Positions 8,998-20,280 of a stretch of DNA of 64,000 nt are shown here, piece by piece. The notes below the pieces were generated by a model. It ran no database searches. It was not told the DNA's origin and saw only the letters and a program-made list of their open reading frames with translations. Position numbers and translations under genes: made by a program. How positions within the stretch are numbered: position 1 is the first letter of the stretch; each line of letters opens with the position of its first letter. Origin of the DNA: Neisseria mucosa (GTDB lineage: Bacteria > Pseudomonadota > Gammaproteobacteria > Burkholderiales > Neisseriaceae); NCBI RefSeq assembly GCF_013267835.1, contig NZ_CP053939.1, positions 558,001 through 622,000 of the forward strand, written 5' to 3'.

Positions 8998-11256
8998 ATG
9001 AACAGCAAATTAGCCCTGATGCCGCTTGTGGTTGCAAGCGCATTCGCCTACGCCGCCGATGAAGCCACCCCTGCTCCCGAAGCCCATGCAGAAGTGCAGG
9101 AAGTCAAAGTCCACGCCGACGCCAAACGCGTGAAGGCCGCACGCTCTTATTCTATTGCCAGTGACGGCGATATGCGCGACCGCGTGAATTTGGGCGTGTT
9201 GGGTAAAGCCAATGCCTTTACCGCGCCGATTACCGTGGTCAATTACGACGAAAAAGCCCTCAACAACACCGAAGCGCGTACTTTGGTGGATGCTGTAGCG
9301 AAAAAAGACGCTTCGACTTGGCAGTTTGGCGGCGAAAGCAATACTTTGACCGGTCTTTACTTCCGCGGTTACCAACTTGATGCGCGCCAATTCAGCGTCA
9401 ACGGTTTGGCCGGTATGTACGGCACACAAGGTACGGCCAGCGTGCAAGTCGGCTCTGCACAACTGATTAAAGGCGCGTCCACCGCCGTGAACGGTATGGA
9501 CCCTGAAGGCGCGGTATCTGGTTCCGTCAATATCGAAACCAAAAAAGCCGCCGATGAAGGCAACCGCAAAATCGGTTTGGGCTGGTTCAGCAACAATCGC
9601 GCCCAAGGTACGTTCGACTTGGGTCAACGCTTCGGCGAAAACAAAGAATTCGGCGTACGTGCCAACGGCAAACTGCGCCACGGCTACACCCCGCGCCACG
9701 GCTACAGCGAAGACAACAAAGAATTTGCCTTAAATGCCGACTATCGCGGCGAAAAACTGCGCGTGGCGTTCGATTCCATCTACGCGAAACGCAAAACCAA
9801 CGGCGGCCGTGCACGTATGCAGGACATCCAAAACGCTGATGGTCGTTTGTTCGATGCCCCGGATGGCAAAACAAATCTGTTGCCAAGCTGGAACTGGCAA
9901 AATACCGTCGGTCAAACCAATATGCTGACTTTTGAATGGGATGCGTTTGAAAATGCGCAAATTACCGGCGGTATCGGTTACAACAAGGCGCGTTATTACG
10001 GCACGCTGATTTCTCCGACCATCTGCGGTAAAAAAGGCGCAAGCAGCCAAACCGCAACCTGCTCAAGTGCCAACCAATACCACACAGGTACGGCACGCCT
10101 GACCGACCAATATTTCCGTACTTTGAGTATAAATTTATCCGCGCGCGGCGAATTTGAAACCGGCCCGGTAACGCATAACTGGAGTACTGCTTTTGACCGT
10201 ATCATTCGTCAGCGTGCGACTGTCCGTGGTTCGGCTGCGGGCAAAAGCCGCGTTGAGGTTGATGCAAACGGCAATATTGACAATCAACTGGCTTCTTTTG
10301 TCCCTAATTACGCGACAGACTGGGAAAGCTCAGCAAACCTGGATGCCAATATCAAAGTTAACAGCCTAGCTTTGTCCGACACCTTGGGCTTTGCCGACAA
10401 CAAATACCGTCTGACTTTGGGAGGTCGTTTCCAAGCGGTTGAATATACCGATAAAAAAGCAGGTCAAAGTGGCGATGCCAAACGTTTTAGCCCTATGTTT
10501 ATGGCCGCGTGGGTGCCGCAACCTGATTTAGTCGTCTACGGCAACTACATGGAAGACTTAGAGCCAGCCGACATTAAAACCGACGATGATGGCAATACCA
10601 CCATGTCTAAACCGCGTGTCAGTCGTCAGTTTGAAGTGGGCGTGCGTAAAAACTGGGGCAATTTCGTGACCACGTTAAACGCGTTCCAAATCAAACGTCC
10701 GGGCTACTGGCGCGGTTCTACCACCGGCAAAACAGACTTTGCCGCGTATAAAGCTTTGGGCGGCGCGGCAGGCGACAAACAAGGCATGGAACGCAGCCGT
10801 GGTATTGAGTTCAATACCTATGCCAACTTGTTGGACAAAACCCTGCGTCCAAGCTTTGGTTTGATGTATCTGCAATCAACCGTAAAAGATTATCCGAATT
10901 TCGCCGACAATTTGGTTAACGGCGTACAAGTCGCCAACCCGCGCGTGATTGCCAAAGCAGGCGTGGAATGGGATACACCGTTTGCCAAGGGCTTGACCTT
11001 GAACGGCAATGTTTCGTATTTTGGTAAGTCTTACCAAGACACGCAAAAACAATACGCCTTCCCGTCCTATACCTTGGTTGACGTAGGCGCGCGCTACAAA
11101 ACCAAGCTCGGCAAAAATACTTTAACCGTCAGCAGCTCGGTAGAAAACCTGTTCAACAAAAACTACTGGCAGGTGCAACGCGGCCAATATGACCGCAGCT
11201 TCGCCGTCGTCGGTATGCCGCGTATTTACTGGCTGAAAGCGGAATTGGATTTCTAA
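8998..11256 (+). CDS. TonB-dependent siderophore receptor
   Basis: The 752-residue outer-membrane receptor starts at ATG 8998, preceded by AAGGAA. The signal peptide is MNSKLALMPLVVASAFAYA. The plug domain includes VVNYDEKALNNTEARTLVDA and the YFRGYQLDARQFSVNGLAG segment seen in FhuE/FoxA-type receptors. The rest is a 22-strand-type barrel with a C-terminal aromatic signature (YWLKAELDF). It probably imports a ferric siderophore made by other bacteria, powered by TonB-ExbBD. The 230-base divergent upstream region is AT-rich with a TATAAT at 8920-8925 and an A/T-rich partial palindrome (ATAAGAATTATTAAT, about 8963-8977) that could bind Fur. That site is weak. No siderophore biosynthesis genes are nearby. 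Confidence 0.9.
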   Translation: MNSKLALMPLVVASAFAYAADEATPAPEAHAEVQEVKVHADAKRVKAARSYSIASDGDMRDRVNLGVLGKANAFTAPITVVNYDEKALNNTEARTLVDAVAKKDASTWQFGGESNTLTGLYFRGYQLDARQFSVNGLAGMYGTQGTASVQVGSAQLIKGASTAVNGMDPEGAVSGSVNIETKKAADEGNRKIGLGWFSNNRAQGTFDLGQRFGENKEFGVRANGKLRHGYTPRHGYSEDNKEFALNADYRGEKLRVAFDSIYAKRKTNGGRARMQDIQNADGRLFDAPDGKTNLLPSWNWQNTVGQTNMLTFEWDAFENAQITGGIGYNKARYYGTLISPTICGKKGASSQTATCSSANQYHTGTARLTDQYFRTLSINLSARGEFETGPVTHNWSTAFDRIIRQRATVRGSAAGKSRVEVDANGNIDNQLASFVPNYATDWESSANLDANIKVNSLALSDTLGFADNKYRLTLGGRFQAVEYTDKKAGQSGDAKRFSPMFMAAWVPQPDLVVYGNYMEDLEPADIKTDDDGNTTMSKPRVSRQFEVGVRKNWGNFVTTLNAFQIKRPGYWRGSTTGKTDFAAYKALGGAAGDKQGMERSRGIEFNTYANLLDKTLRPSFGLMYLQSTVKDYPNFADNLVNGVQVANPRVIAKAGVEWDTPFAKGLTLNGNVSYFGKSYQDTQKQYAFPSYTLVDVGARYKTKLGKNTLTVSSSVENLFNKNYWQVQRGQYDRSFAVVGMPRIYWLKAELDF

Positions 11257-11282
11257 TCTGATTTCGGTTTGACCGTAATAGT

Positions 11283-11345
11283 AGGCCGTCTGAAAGGGAA
11301 TGATAAAAAGCAAAAATTTGTTTTTTATCCTTTTTCAGACGGCCT
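11283..11345. terminator. DUS inverted-repeat hairpin
   Basis: AGGCCGTCTGAAA and TTTCAGACGGCCT are paired around an inner partial palindrome (GGAATGATAAAAAG / TTTTTTATCC). It lies 25 bases after the receptor stop codon. Confidence 0.65.
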
Positions 11346-11455
11346 GATTTGATTGCCTTATGTTTTTTGCTTGAAAAATCTTACATGTTTTTTATGGATT
11401 TCACGCGAAACAAGGTTAATATTCCATTTTCACAATACATCATTCGAGAAGACAT

Positions 11456-12019
11456 ATGAAAAAATCCATCAAACTGACCCTGTGCGCCCTCGCACTCTTA
11501 CTTTCCGTGCAAGCGCAAGCGGTTACCCATGCCGTGATTGAAACCAATATGGGCAACATCCAACTGGAGTTGGATGAAGTCAAAGCGCCGAAAACCGTGG
11601 CAAACTTTGTCAATTACGCCAAAAAAGGTTTTTACGACAACACGATTTTCCACCGCGTTATCGACAATTTTATGATTCAAGGCGGCGGATTTACCGAGAA
11701 AATGGTTCAAAAATCCACCGATAAAGCCATCAACAACGAAGCAGACAACGGCTTGAAAAATAACGTCGGCACCATCGCCATGGCGCGCACCGGCGATCCG
11801 AATTCCGCAACCAGCCAGTTCTTTATCAATACGGCCGACAACGACTTTTTGAATTTCAAAAGCAAAACCCCTCAAGGCTACGGCTATGCCGTTTTCGGTA
11901 AAGTTACTTCCGGCATGGACGTTGTCCGTAAAATCAGCAAAGTGAAAACAGCGACACGCGGTTTCCATCAAGATGTACCGACCGAAGCTGTGATTATCCG
12001 TAAAGTCAGCATCAAATAA
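11456..12019 (+). CDS. Periplasmic peptidyl-prolyl cis-trans isomerase (cyclophilin)
   Basis: The 187-residue cyclophilin has a cleavable signal peptide ([20 protein letters not shown] followed by QA). The catalytic core is intact: [16 protein letters not shown] carries the catalytic arginine, and [20 protein letters not shown] is the bacterial cyclophilin signature. It should speed proline isomerisation during folding of secreted and outer-membrane proteins. It stands as a single gene between DUS hairpins. It matches PpiA in architecture. Confidence 0.93.
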   Translation: MKKSIKLTLCALALLLSVQAQAVTHAVIETNMGNIQLELDEVKAPKTVANFVNYAKKGFYDNTIFHRVIDNFMIQGGGFTEKMVQKSTDKAINNEADNGLKNNVGTIAMARTGDPNSATSQFFINTADNDFLNFKSKTPQGYGYAVFGKVTSGMDVVRKISKVKTATRGFHQDVPTEAVIIRKVSIK

Positions 12020-12043
12020 TTTTGATTGCTTGAATCCAAACAA

Positions 12044-12072
12044 CAGGCCGTCTGAAACATTCAGACGGCCTG
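12044..12072. terminator. DUS inverted-repeat hairpin
   Basis: CAGGCCGTCTGAA and TTCAGACGGCCTG are separated by only three bases. It starts 25 bases after the cyclophilin stop codon. Confidence 0.7.
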
Positions 12073-12141
12073 AATTTATTTATTTGATAATAAGCGGCAA
12101 TTTGGGCGATAATTCAGCATCTACAATTTAAGGAGTCGATT

Positions 12142-12999
12142 ATGCAAACCCGCCTGCCTTTTTTCGGCGTTGTCCGCGTCAGCGGTGAAGACAGAGCTTC
12201 ATTTCTTCATGGCCAATTATCCAACGATATTAATAATTTAGCTTCAGGTCAGGCATGTTACGCCACATACAATACGCCTAAAGGCCGTGTGTTGGCGAAT
12301 ATGTTGGTCGTCAATCGCGGAGAAGATTTACTGTTGGTCATGGCGCAAGATTTGACCGAAGCCATCGTCAAACGTTTGAGAATGTTTGTCTTGCGTGCAA
12401 AAGTCGTCTTCGAGCTGATGCCTGATTTGGCTGTCAGCGGCGAATTGGCAGACAATGCAGCACCACATCCTGCTGTTGAACCGCAACTGTCTTTCCTGGC
12501 CCAAATTCAAGAAAACACCGTAGAAATCGCCTTGCCGCACACAGGCCGTCTGAAAATTTCAGCAGCAGAAAACGCATCCGAATATCAAGCAGAAGCCGAA
12601 AACGCATGGAACCTGCACGAAATCCGCAGCGGCTATCCGTGGATTTGCGCCGCAACCAAAGAAGCGGCCGTTGCCCAAATGCTCAACCAACACATCATCG
12701 GCGCCGTCCATTTCCGTAAAGGTTGCTACCCCGGCCAAGAAATCATCGCCCGCGCCCAATACCGAGGCCAAGTCAAACGCGGTCTGGCCGTATTAAGCGG
12801 CGATTCTTTAGAAGCCGCCGGTATTGCCGTCAAAGTCGGCGAGGAAGAAGCAGGCGTTATTCTTAATACTGCACTCACAGAGCAAGGCAGCCTCAGCCTC
12901 GCCGTTATCAAGTTTTCCGCAGCAGAAGCAGCATTGACCGATGCAGACGGTAATGCTTTGAAACAGGAAGCACTGTTTTTTACGGTTGAGAAAGATTGA
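12142..12999 (+). CDS. ygfZ: YgfZ/GcvT-like folate-binding iron-sulfur cluster protein
   Basis: The 285-residue protein carries the YgfZ hallmark KGCYPGQEIIARAQYRGQVK with its conserved cysteine, next to a GcvT-like tetrahydrofolate-binding fold (FLHGQLSNDI near the N-terminus). YgfZ supports assembly or repair of certain Fe-S enzymes and some tRNA thiomodification with the help of folate. The start has AAGGAG seven bases upstream. One DUS is embedded in the coding region near 12543. It is a single gene. Confidence 0.92.
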   Translation: MQTRLPFFGVVRVSGEDRASFLHGQLSNDINNLASGQACYATYNTPKGRVLANMLVVNRGEDLLLVMAQDLTEAIVKRLRMFVLRAKVVFELMPDLAVSGELADNAAPHPAVEPQLSFLAQIQENTVEIALPHTGRLKISAAENASEYQAEAENAWNLHEIRSGYPWICAATKEAAVAQMLNQHIIGAVHFRKGCYPGQEIIARAQYRGQVKRGLAVLSGDSLEAAGIAVKVGEEEAGVILNTALTEQGSLSLAVIKFSAAEAALTDADGNALKQEALFFTVEKD

Positions 13000-13060
13000 T
13001 GTTAGATGATTGAACAAAAAGCTTAAATTTAAGCATTAATCAGCTTTAAATGAAAACAGA

Positions 13061-13095
13061 AAGGCCGTCTGAAAATTATTTTTCAGACGGCCTTT
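13061..13095. terminator. DUS inverted-repeat hairpin
   Basis: AAGGCCGTCTGAAAA and TTTTTCAGACGGCCTTT pair after ygfZ. A separate palindrome GCTTAAATTTAAGC (13021-13034) lies just upstream. Confidence 0.65.
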
Positions 13096-13183
13096 GATAT
13101 TGTGTTTTTTTGGTACATGACCCAAGCTGCGTTTGCTGCCGACTGGATTACGTCATAGTTTGGAATCATTCGGTAACAACGAA

Positions 13184-13273
13184 AACCGCGTGCGTACCGC
13201 ACACACCCTACATCTCAATCTTAAGTTTGCGTCGCCCACAGGTAGGGTGTGTGGCGTAGCCACGCACGCGGTT
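13184..13273. repeat. Long GC-rich inverted repeat, MITE/REP-like
   Basis: The left arm (13184-13211) reads AACCGCGTGCGTACCGCACA then CACCCTAC. The right arm (13242-13273) is its near-perfect reverse complement with a few extra bases (GTAGGGTGTGTGGC then GTAGCCACGCACGCGGTT). The loop is 30 bases. It lies in the 314-base gap between ygfZ and the AT-rich island, where I see no gene. I recall similar GTAGGGTGTG-type palindromes scattered in commensal Neisseria genomes. The repeat class is not proven from one copy. Confidence 0.6.
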
Positions 13274-13313
13274 GGCAGGGGTGCGGGCTACGGCTTGCTA
13301 TACTTGTTTTTAA

Positions 13314-14045
13314 TTATTCTATGAGAGAGCCATAATCTAATTCATTTTTATTTTTACTATTTTCATTGGGTTCATTTTGCAATACACTGTTGTCAATGTC
13401 GCTACTTATATTATCTGCATCTCTAGTGACAAGTTGCTGAGGAAGTTTTTCGTTTTTTTCTTTAGTTTTATCAAAATATTGTTTAAACTCATTAGAATCA
13501 TCTTTAACTTTAACAATATCTTTTTGTAATTCTATAAGTTTATTTTTTAATTCTTCATTAAATTGATTAGTTAATTTTTCCTTAAGTTCATTAACTTCAT
13601 CCAATGCCTTATCAATTCTTTGTGACTCTCGCAATGAGAAAAATATAGAAATTACAGTTATTAATACGGCGTATAAAGAAACTGAAAATGTTAGAGAGTT
13701 AATTATTTTATCTTGGTTATCTATTTTTAGTTGTATCTTTTCTATATCTCCCCTATAAATATCATCCTTAATTTGCTGAAATTTTCGTTCTATAGCCTGG
13801 CATTCTTTTCTGTTTTTGCAAGAAATTGTTGTATTTTCGAGTAAGTTTTTATCTAAATAGTTTTTACTACTGCTTTTTATATTACTTGATTGATCAGATG
13901 ATTTGGGGATTATAAACATGGTAATAGATATGGTAACAAATAAACCAAATATGATTAGTAACCAAAAACTATTCCAAACAATGTTCCAATTATTCTTCCC
14001 AGTTTTTTTATTATCTTGAGATGCGGTATCAGTATTTTTAGACAT
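13314..14045 (-). CDS. Unknown membrane-anchored coiled-coil protein, AT-rich island
   Basis: I do not recognise this 243-residue protein. After a polar start it has a transmembrane segment at about residues 25-47 (FWLLIIFGLFVTISITMFII). A hydrophilic stretch with a Cys pair (SCKNRKECQ) follows, then a second hydrophobic segment around residues 117-135 (LTFSVSLYAVLITVISIFFS). A long Lys/Glu-rich coiled coil follows, with a polar Asn-rich tail. The gene starts 9 bases after the 144-residue gene ends, with no clear ribosome-binding site, so translational coupling is likely. Base composition is far more AT-rich than in either neighbour, which suggests acquisition from elsewhere. Confidence 0.7.
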   Translation of the reverse strand: MSKNTDTASQDNKKTGKNNWNIVWNSFWLLIIFGLFVTISITMFIIPKSSDQSSNIKSSSKNYLDKNLLENTTISCKNRKECQAIERKFQQIKDDIYRGDIEKIQLKIDNQDKIINSLTFSVSLYAVLITVISIFFSLRESQRIDKALDEVNELKEKLTNQFNEELKNKLIELQKDIVKVKDDSNEFKQYFDKTKEKNEKLPQQLVTRDADNISSDIDNSVLQNEPNENSKNKNELDYGSLIE

Positions 14046-14054
14046 AATTAAACA

Positions 14055-14489
14055 CTACTCTTCAAAAGAGAATAAATTTGATAATGCAACAATACTGCTT
14101 TGCATACTCTGCAATGCACGCTCAATTTGATTAGGTGAAATTTCTTCTTGATAATTAATGAGTATATCAACTGAACAAACAGCATACTCAGCATTCTTTT
14201 CTTTATCAGCACTCCATTTAATTAACTTTTTCTCTAGATTTTCTTGAAGCAATCTTTTTTGAAAGTCAAGGCAATTTGGTTTTAATTTTAATAAGGAAAA
14301 AAATTGTATAAAATCACCACCTTCTTGCACAGAGATTACTAGCTTGAATTGTATTTCCTGATTTTTTCTATGAGAAAAACGTAATACAAAGCCATCAAAA
14401 TCTTTATTATTCCTATCTTTATATTTTAATGAATTTTTATCTAGATATGATCTAATTACTTCTTTTGTTGATTCTACATTAACTGCCAT
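14055..14489 (-). CDS. Unknown small cytosolic protein, AT-rich island
   Basis: I do not recognise this 144-residue protein with confidence. From the ATG at 14489 (AAGGAA six bases upstream) it starts MAVNVESTKEVIRSYLDKNS. It alternates predicted strands (GFVLRFSHRK, IQFKLVISVQEGG) with helices and ends in an amphipathic helix (ALQSMQSSIVALSNLFSFEE). The size and pattern recall YbjN or type III chaperone-like folds, but this is only a resemblance. An upstream in-frame start at 14510 would lack the ribosome-binding site. It is the first gene of a two-gene AT-rich unit with the membrane coiled-coil protein. Confidence 0.65.
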   Translation of the reverse strand: MAVNVESTKEVIRSYLDKNSLKYKDRNNKDFDGFVLRFSHRKNQEIQFKLVISVQEGGDFIQFFSLLKLKPNCLDFQKRLLQENLEKKLIKWSADKEKNAEYAVCSVDILINYQEEISPNQIERALQSMQSSIVALSNLFSFEE

Positions 14490-14606
14490 AATAATTTCCT
14501 TGTTTGTCAAGATTGTTTTTTAAATTAAACTGAATATAGAATAATTCTTCTATTTGGCTTTCTAATGTATTAGAGGAAAATTTAAATGAAATTAACCTTC
14601 TAACAA

Positions 14607-14637
14607 GAGATCGTCTGAAAAATTTTCAGACGATCTT
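14607..14637. terminator. DUS-derived hairpin with compensatory changes (ATCGTCTGAA)
   Basis: The arms AGATCGTCTGAAAA and TTTTCAGACGATCT match each other perfectly but both differ from the uptake sequence at the same positions (GCC became ATC). It ends the alaS transcript. The stem is preserved although the uptake word is lost. Confidence 0.65.
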
Positions 14638-14659
14638 CTTTGTACCTACATATTACTTA

Positions 14660-17554
<2,895 letters not shown>

Positions 17555-17805
17555 AATGTCTCGATAAAATTTTGTACAAAGATTTCAGACGGCCCGGACG
17601 GCACGTTGAGATTAAAAACGAATGGGCGTTATCTTACCGCAAAACCATATTTCAAGCTATCGGCAGAAAGGTTTTAAGTTGGCGGCAAGCTGTCTTTCAG
17701 ACGGCTTCAAGCGGGTCGATATCTTTTAACAATGAAGCCTATCCGCCCCGGCTTGCCTGCTTTATAATGCCTTTCTCTTTTCAACCGGATACGCAAGGAA
17801 TGATA

Positions 17806-18936
17806 ATGGCCAAACATCTGCCCCTCATCGTACTGACTGCGCTGGCGCTGGCCGGCTGCGGCGGCTCGGACAAAAACTCTGCCGACAAGGCGGCGCAAAC
17901 CGATAATCAAAAGGTATTGAGCATTTACAACTGGTCGGAATATGTTGATCCCGAGACGGTTGCCGCGTTTGAGAAAAAACACGGTATCTCAGTAACTTAT
18001 GATGTGTATGACAGCGATGAAACGCTGGAAAGCAAGGTGTTGACCGGCAAGTCGGGTTACGACATCGTGGGTCCTTCCAATGCGTTTGTCGGTAGGCAGA
18101 TTAAGGCAGGTGCGTATCAGAAAATCGACAAATCCCTGATTCCCAACTATAAAAACCTGAATCCACAACTGATGAAGCTGATGGAAGGCGTTGATCCGAA
18201 TCACGAATACGCCGTTCCGTTTTATTGGGGGACTAACACTTTCGCCATCAATACCGAGCGTGTGAAAAAGGCTTTGGGTACGGATCAGTTGCCGGACAAT
18301 CAATGGGATTTGGTGTTTAACCCCGAATACACGTCCAAACTCAAGCAATGCGGCATCAGCTATTTGGACAGCGCGGCAGAGATTTATCCTATGGTATTGA
18401 ATTATATGGGTAAAAATCCAAACAGCAGTGAAACGGCGGATATTAAGGCGGCTACGGAAGTCTTGAAGAAAAACCGTCCGTACATCAAGCGTTTTACCTC
18501 GTCCGGTTTTATCGATGATTTGGCGCGCGGCGATACTTGCGTAACAATTGGTTTTGGCGGCGATTTGAACATTGCCAAACGTCGTGCCGAAGAAGCCGGC
18601 GGCAAAGAAAAAATCCGTGTGATGATGCCGAAAGAAGGCGTGGGGATTTGGGTGGATTCGTTTGTGATTCCGAAAGATGCCAAACATGTGGCCAATGCCC
18701 ATGCGTATATCAATGATTTCTTAGATCCCGAAGTTGCGGCGAAAAACGGCAATTTTGTCACTTATGCGCCATCCAGCAAACCGGCTCAGGAGCTGATGGA
18801 TGAAGAGTTTAGAAACGACAATACGATTTTCCCGACTGATGAAGATTTGAAAAACAGCTTTATCATGGTGCCTATCCAGCCGGCGGCGTTGAAATTTATG
18901 GTCCGTCAATGGCAAAGCGTGAAAGCAGGAAAATAA
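17806..18936 (+). CDS. Polyamine ABC transporter substrate-binding lipoprotein (PotD/PotF family)
   Basis: The 376-residue solute-binding protein starts at ATG 17806, with AAGGA six bases upstream. ATG 17800 overlaps that site. The lipoprotein signal ends LALAGC, so it is lipid-anchored in the periplasm. The mature part starts VLSIYNWSEYVDPETVAAFE, the hallmark of PotD/PotF proteins, and PFYWGTNTFAINTERV and FIMVPIQPAALKFMV are further family segments. It probably binds putrescine or spermidine. No permease or ATPase genes are adjacent, so it must work with components encoded elsewhere. The 250-base upstream gap holds a partial DUS and no gene. Confidence 0.92.
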   Translation: MAKHLPLIVLTALALAGCGGSDKNSADKAAQTDNQKVLSIYNWSEYVDPETVAAFEKKHGISVTYDVYDSDETLESKVLTGKSGYDIVGPSNAFVGRQIKAGAYQKIDKSLIPNYKNLNPQLMKLMEGVDPNHEYAVPFYWGTNTFAINTERVKKALGTDQLPDNQWDLVFNPEYTSKLKQCGISYLDSAAEIYPMVLNYMGKNPNSSETADIKAATEVLKKNRPYIKRFTSSGFIDDLARGDTCVTIGFGGDLNIAKRRAEEAGGKEKIRVMMPKEGVGIWVDSFVIPKDAKHVANAHAYINDFLDPEVAAKNGNFVTYAPSSKPAQELMDEEFRNDNTIFPTDEDLKNSFIMVPIQPAALKFMVRQWQSVKAGK

Positions 18937-18953
18937 GCTGATTTGAGCATATT

Positions 18954-19015
18954 CAGGCCGTCTGAATGGTGTAACCGAAATCCTTGATTTCGTTTTATGG
19001 CTGTTCAGGCGGTCT
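18954..19015. repeat. Degenerate DUS inverted repeat
   Basis: An intact CAGGCCGTCTGAA faces a decayed arm TTCAGGCGGTCT, with an inner small palindrome (CGAAATCC / GATTTCG). It follows the binding-protein gene and may still fold as a terminator. Confidence 0.4.
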
Positions 19016-19053
19016 TTGGTTTGTGTCAGACTGGCTTGGGTAAGGTTTGAAAA

Positions 19054-19092
19054 AAACAAAGGGCGTGTCTATCAATCACGCCCTTTGTTTTT
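19054..19092. terminator. Strong bidirectional hairpin terminator
   Basis: AAACAAAGGGCGTG (19054-19067) and CACGCCCTTTGTTT (19077-19090) form a 14-bp stem with a T-run on the right. It lies between the convergent binding-protein and ubiE genes and should stop both transcripts. Confidence 0.8.
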
Positions 19093-19105
19093 GTTTCAGA
19101 CGGCC

Positions 19106-19843
19106 TTAGAATTTCACGCCTTTATGCAGGGCGACGATGCCTGCGCTCATGTTGTGGTAATCCACGCTGTCGAAGCCTGCATCCAGCATCATTTGTTTCA
19201 AGGTTTCTTGGTCGGGATGCATACGGATGGACTCGGCGAGGTATTGGTAGCTGTCGGCATCTTTGGCAATCAGTTTGCCCATAATCGGCAACAGTTTGAA
19301 AGAGTAGAGGTCGTACACGCCTTCCAAAGGTTTGTACACTTTGGAGAATTCCAACACCAGCAGGGTGCCGCCCGGTTTCAATACGCGGTACATTTCTTTC
19401 AGCGCGGCATCTTTGTGCGTCATGTTGCGCAGGCCGAATGCGACGGAAACCAGATTGAAATAGTTGTCGGGGAACGGCAATTTTTCAGCGTCTGCCAACG
19501 ATACGGGCAGAATCATGCCTTCGTTAAGCAGGCGGTCGCGGCCGACGGTCAGCATGGAGGAGTTGATGTCTGTCAGCCAAACTTCGCCTTCTTTGCCCAC
19601 ACGTTTTGCCCAGCCTCGGGATAAATCACCTGTACCGCCGGCGATGTCCAATACTTTGTCGCCTTTTTTCAGGCGGGCGGTATTGATGGTGAAATGTTTC
19701 CAAACGCGGTGCAGACCGCCGGACATTACGTCATTCATAATGTCGTAGTTTTTTGCCACGGAGTGGAAGACTTCGGCAACTTTGCCTGCTTTTTCGTCTT
19801 CGTCAACGGTAGTGAAGCCGAAATGGGTTTTGTGGTCGCTCAT
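19106..19843 (-). CDS. ubiE: Ubiquinone/menaquinone C-methyltransferase UbiE
   Basis: The 245-residue class I SAM methyltransferase has motif [11 protein letters not shown], the UbiE signature [17 protein letters not shown] and the C-terminal segment [17 protein letters not shown]. UbiE methylates the benzoquinol ring in ubiquinone (and menaquinone) synthesis at the inner face of the membrane. Length fits the family. The truncated rnz remnant lies 30 bases upstream on the same strand. Confidence 0.96.
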   Translation of the reverse strand: MSDHKTHFGFTTVDEDEKAGKVAEVFHSVAKNYDIMNDVMSGGLHRVWKHFTINTARLKKGDKVLDIAGGTGDLSRGWAKRVGKEGEVWLTDINSSMLTVGRDRLLNEGMILPVSLADAEKLPFPDNYFNLVSVAFGLRNMTHKDAALKEMYRVLKPGGTLLVLEFSKVYKPLEGVYDLYSFKLLPIMGKLIAKDADSYQYLAESIRMHPDQETLKQMMLDAGFDSVDYHNMSAGIVALHKGVKF

Positions 19844-19872
19844 AGTGTCTGCCTTCTTAAAATAATACGGAT

Positions 19873-20280
19873 TCAGATATCGAATACGTCGAAATCGCCA
19901 ACCACTTTCGACGCGGGAAATATAGTTTGTGCCTGCTGTTCCAGCATCAGGCGTTGTTCTTCTTCGGTATAACGTGCGCTGATGTGGGTCGGGTAAAGTT
20001 GTTTCACATTGGCCTGCAAAGCCAGCTTGGCGGCATCGGATACGGTCGAATGGAACACTCGTTCCGCTGTTTCTTCATCACCTGCCGCAAAGGTTGCTTC
20101 ATGCACCAAAACGTCTGCATTTTGTGCGGCGCGTACTGCCTGCGGACAGGCTTTAGTATCGCCGAAGATGGCCACTTTTCGGCCTTTTTTGGGCGGGGAG
20201 AGGAACGCTTTGCCGTCAATGCTTCTTCCGTCATCCAAGCTTACGGTCTTGCCTTTTTTCAGACGGCCTTTCCGCCGCAA
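19873..20280 (-). pseudogene. rnz: Ribonuclease Z remnant, C-terminal part only
   Basis: Only about 135 codons remain. They match the C-terminal third of RNase Z: KKGRKVAIFGDTKACPQAVR, then ADVLVHEATFA with the metal-binding His, and [14 protein letters not shown] with the His near the C-terminus. Full-length RNase Z is about 300-320 residues. Its catalytic HxHxDH motif in the N-terminal half is absent. The frame opens at a TTG right at a DUS that also gives the stop codon of the DUF971 gene, and a stop lies just upstream in frame. This looks like a deletion or recombination ending at an uptake sequence. The fragment cannot process tRNA 3' ends. Confidence 0.8.
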
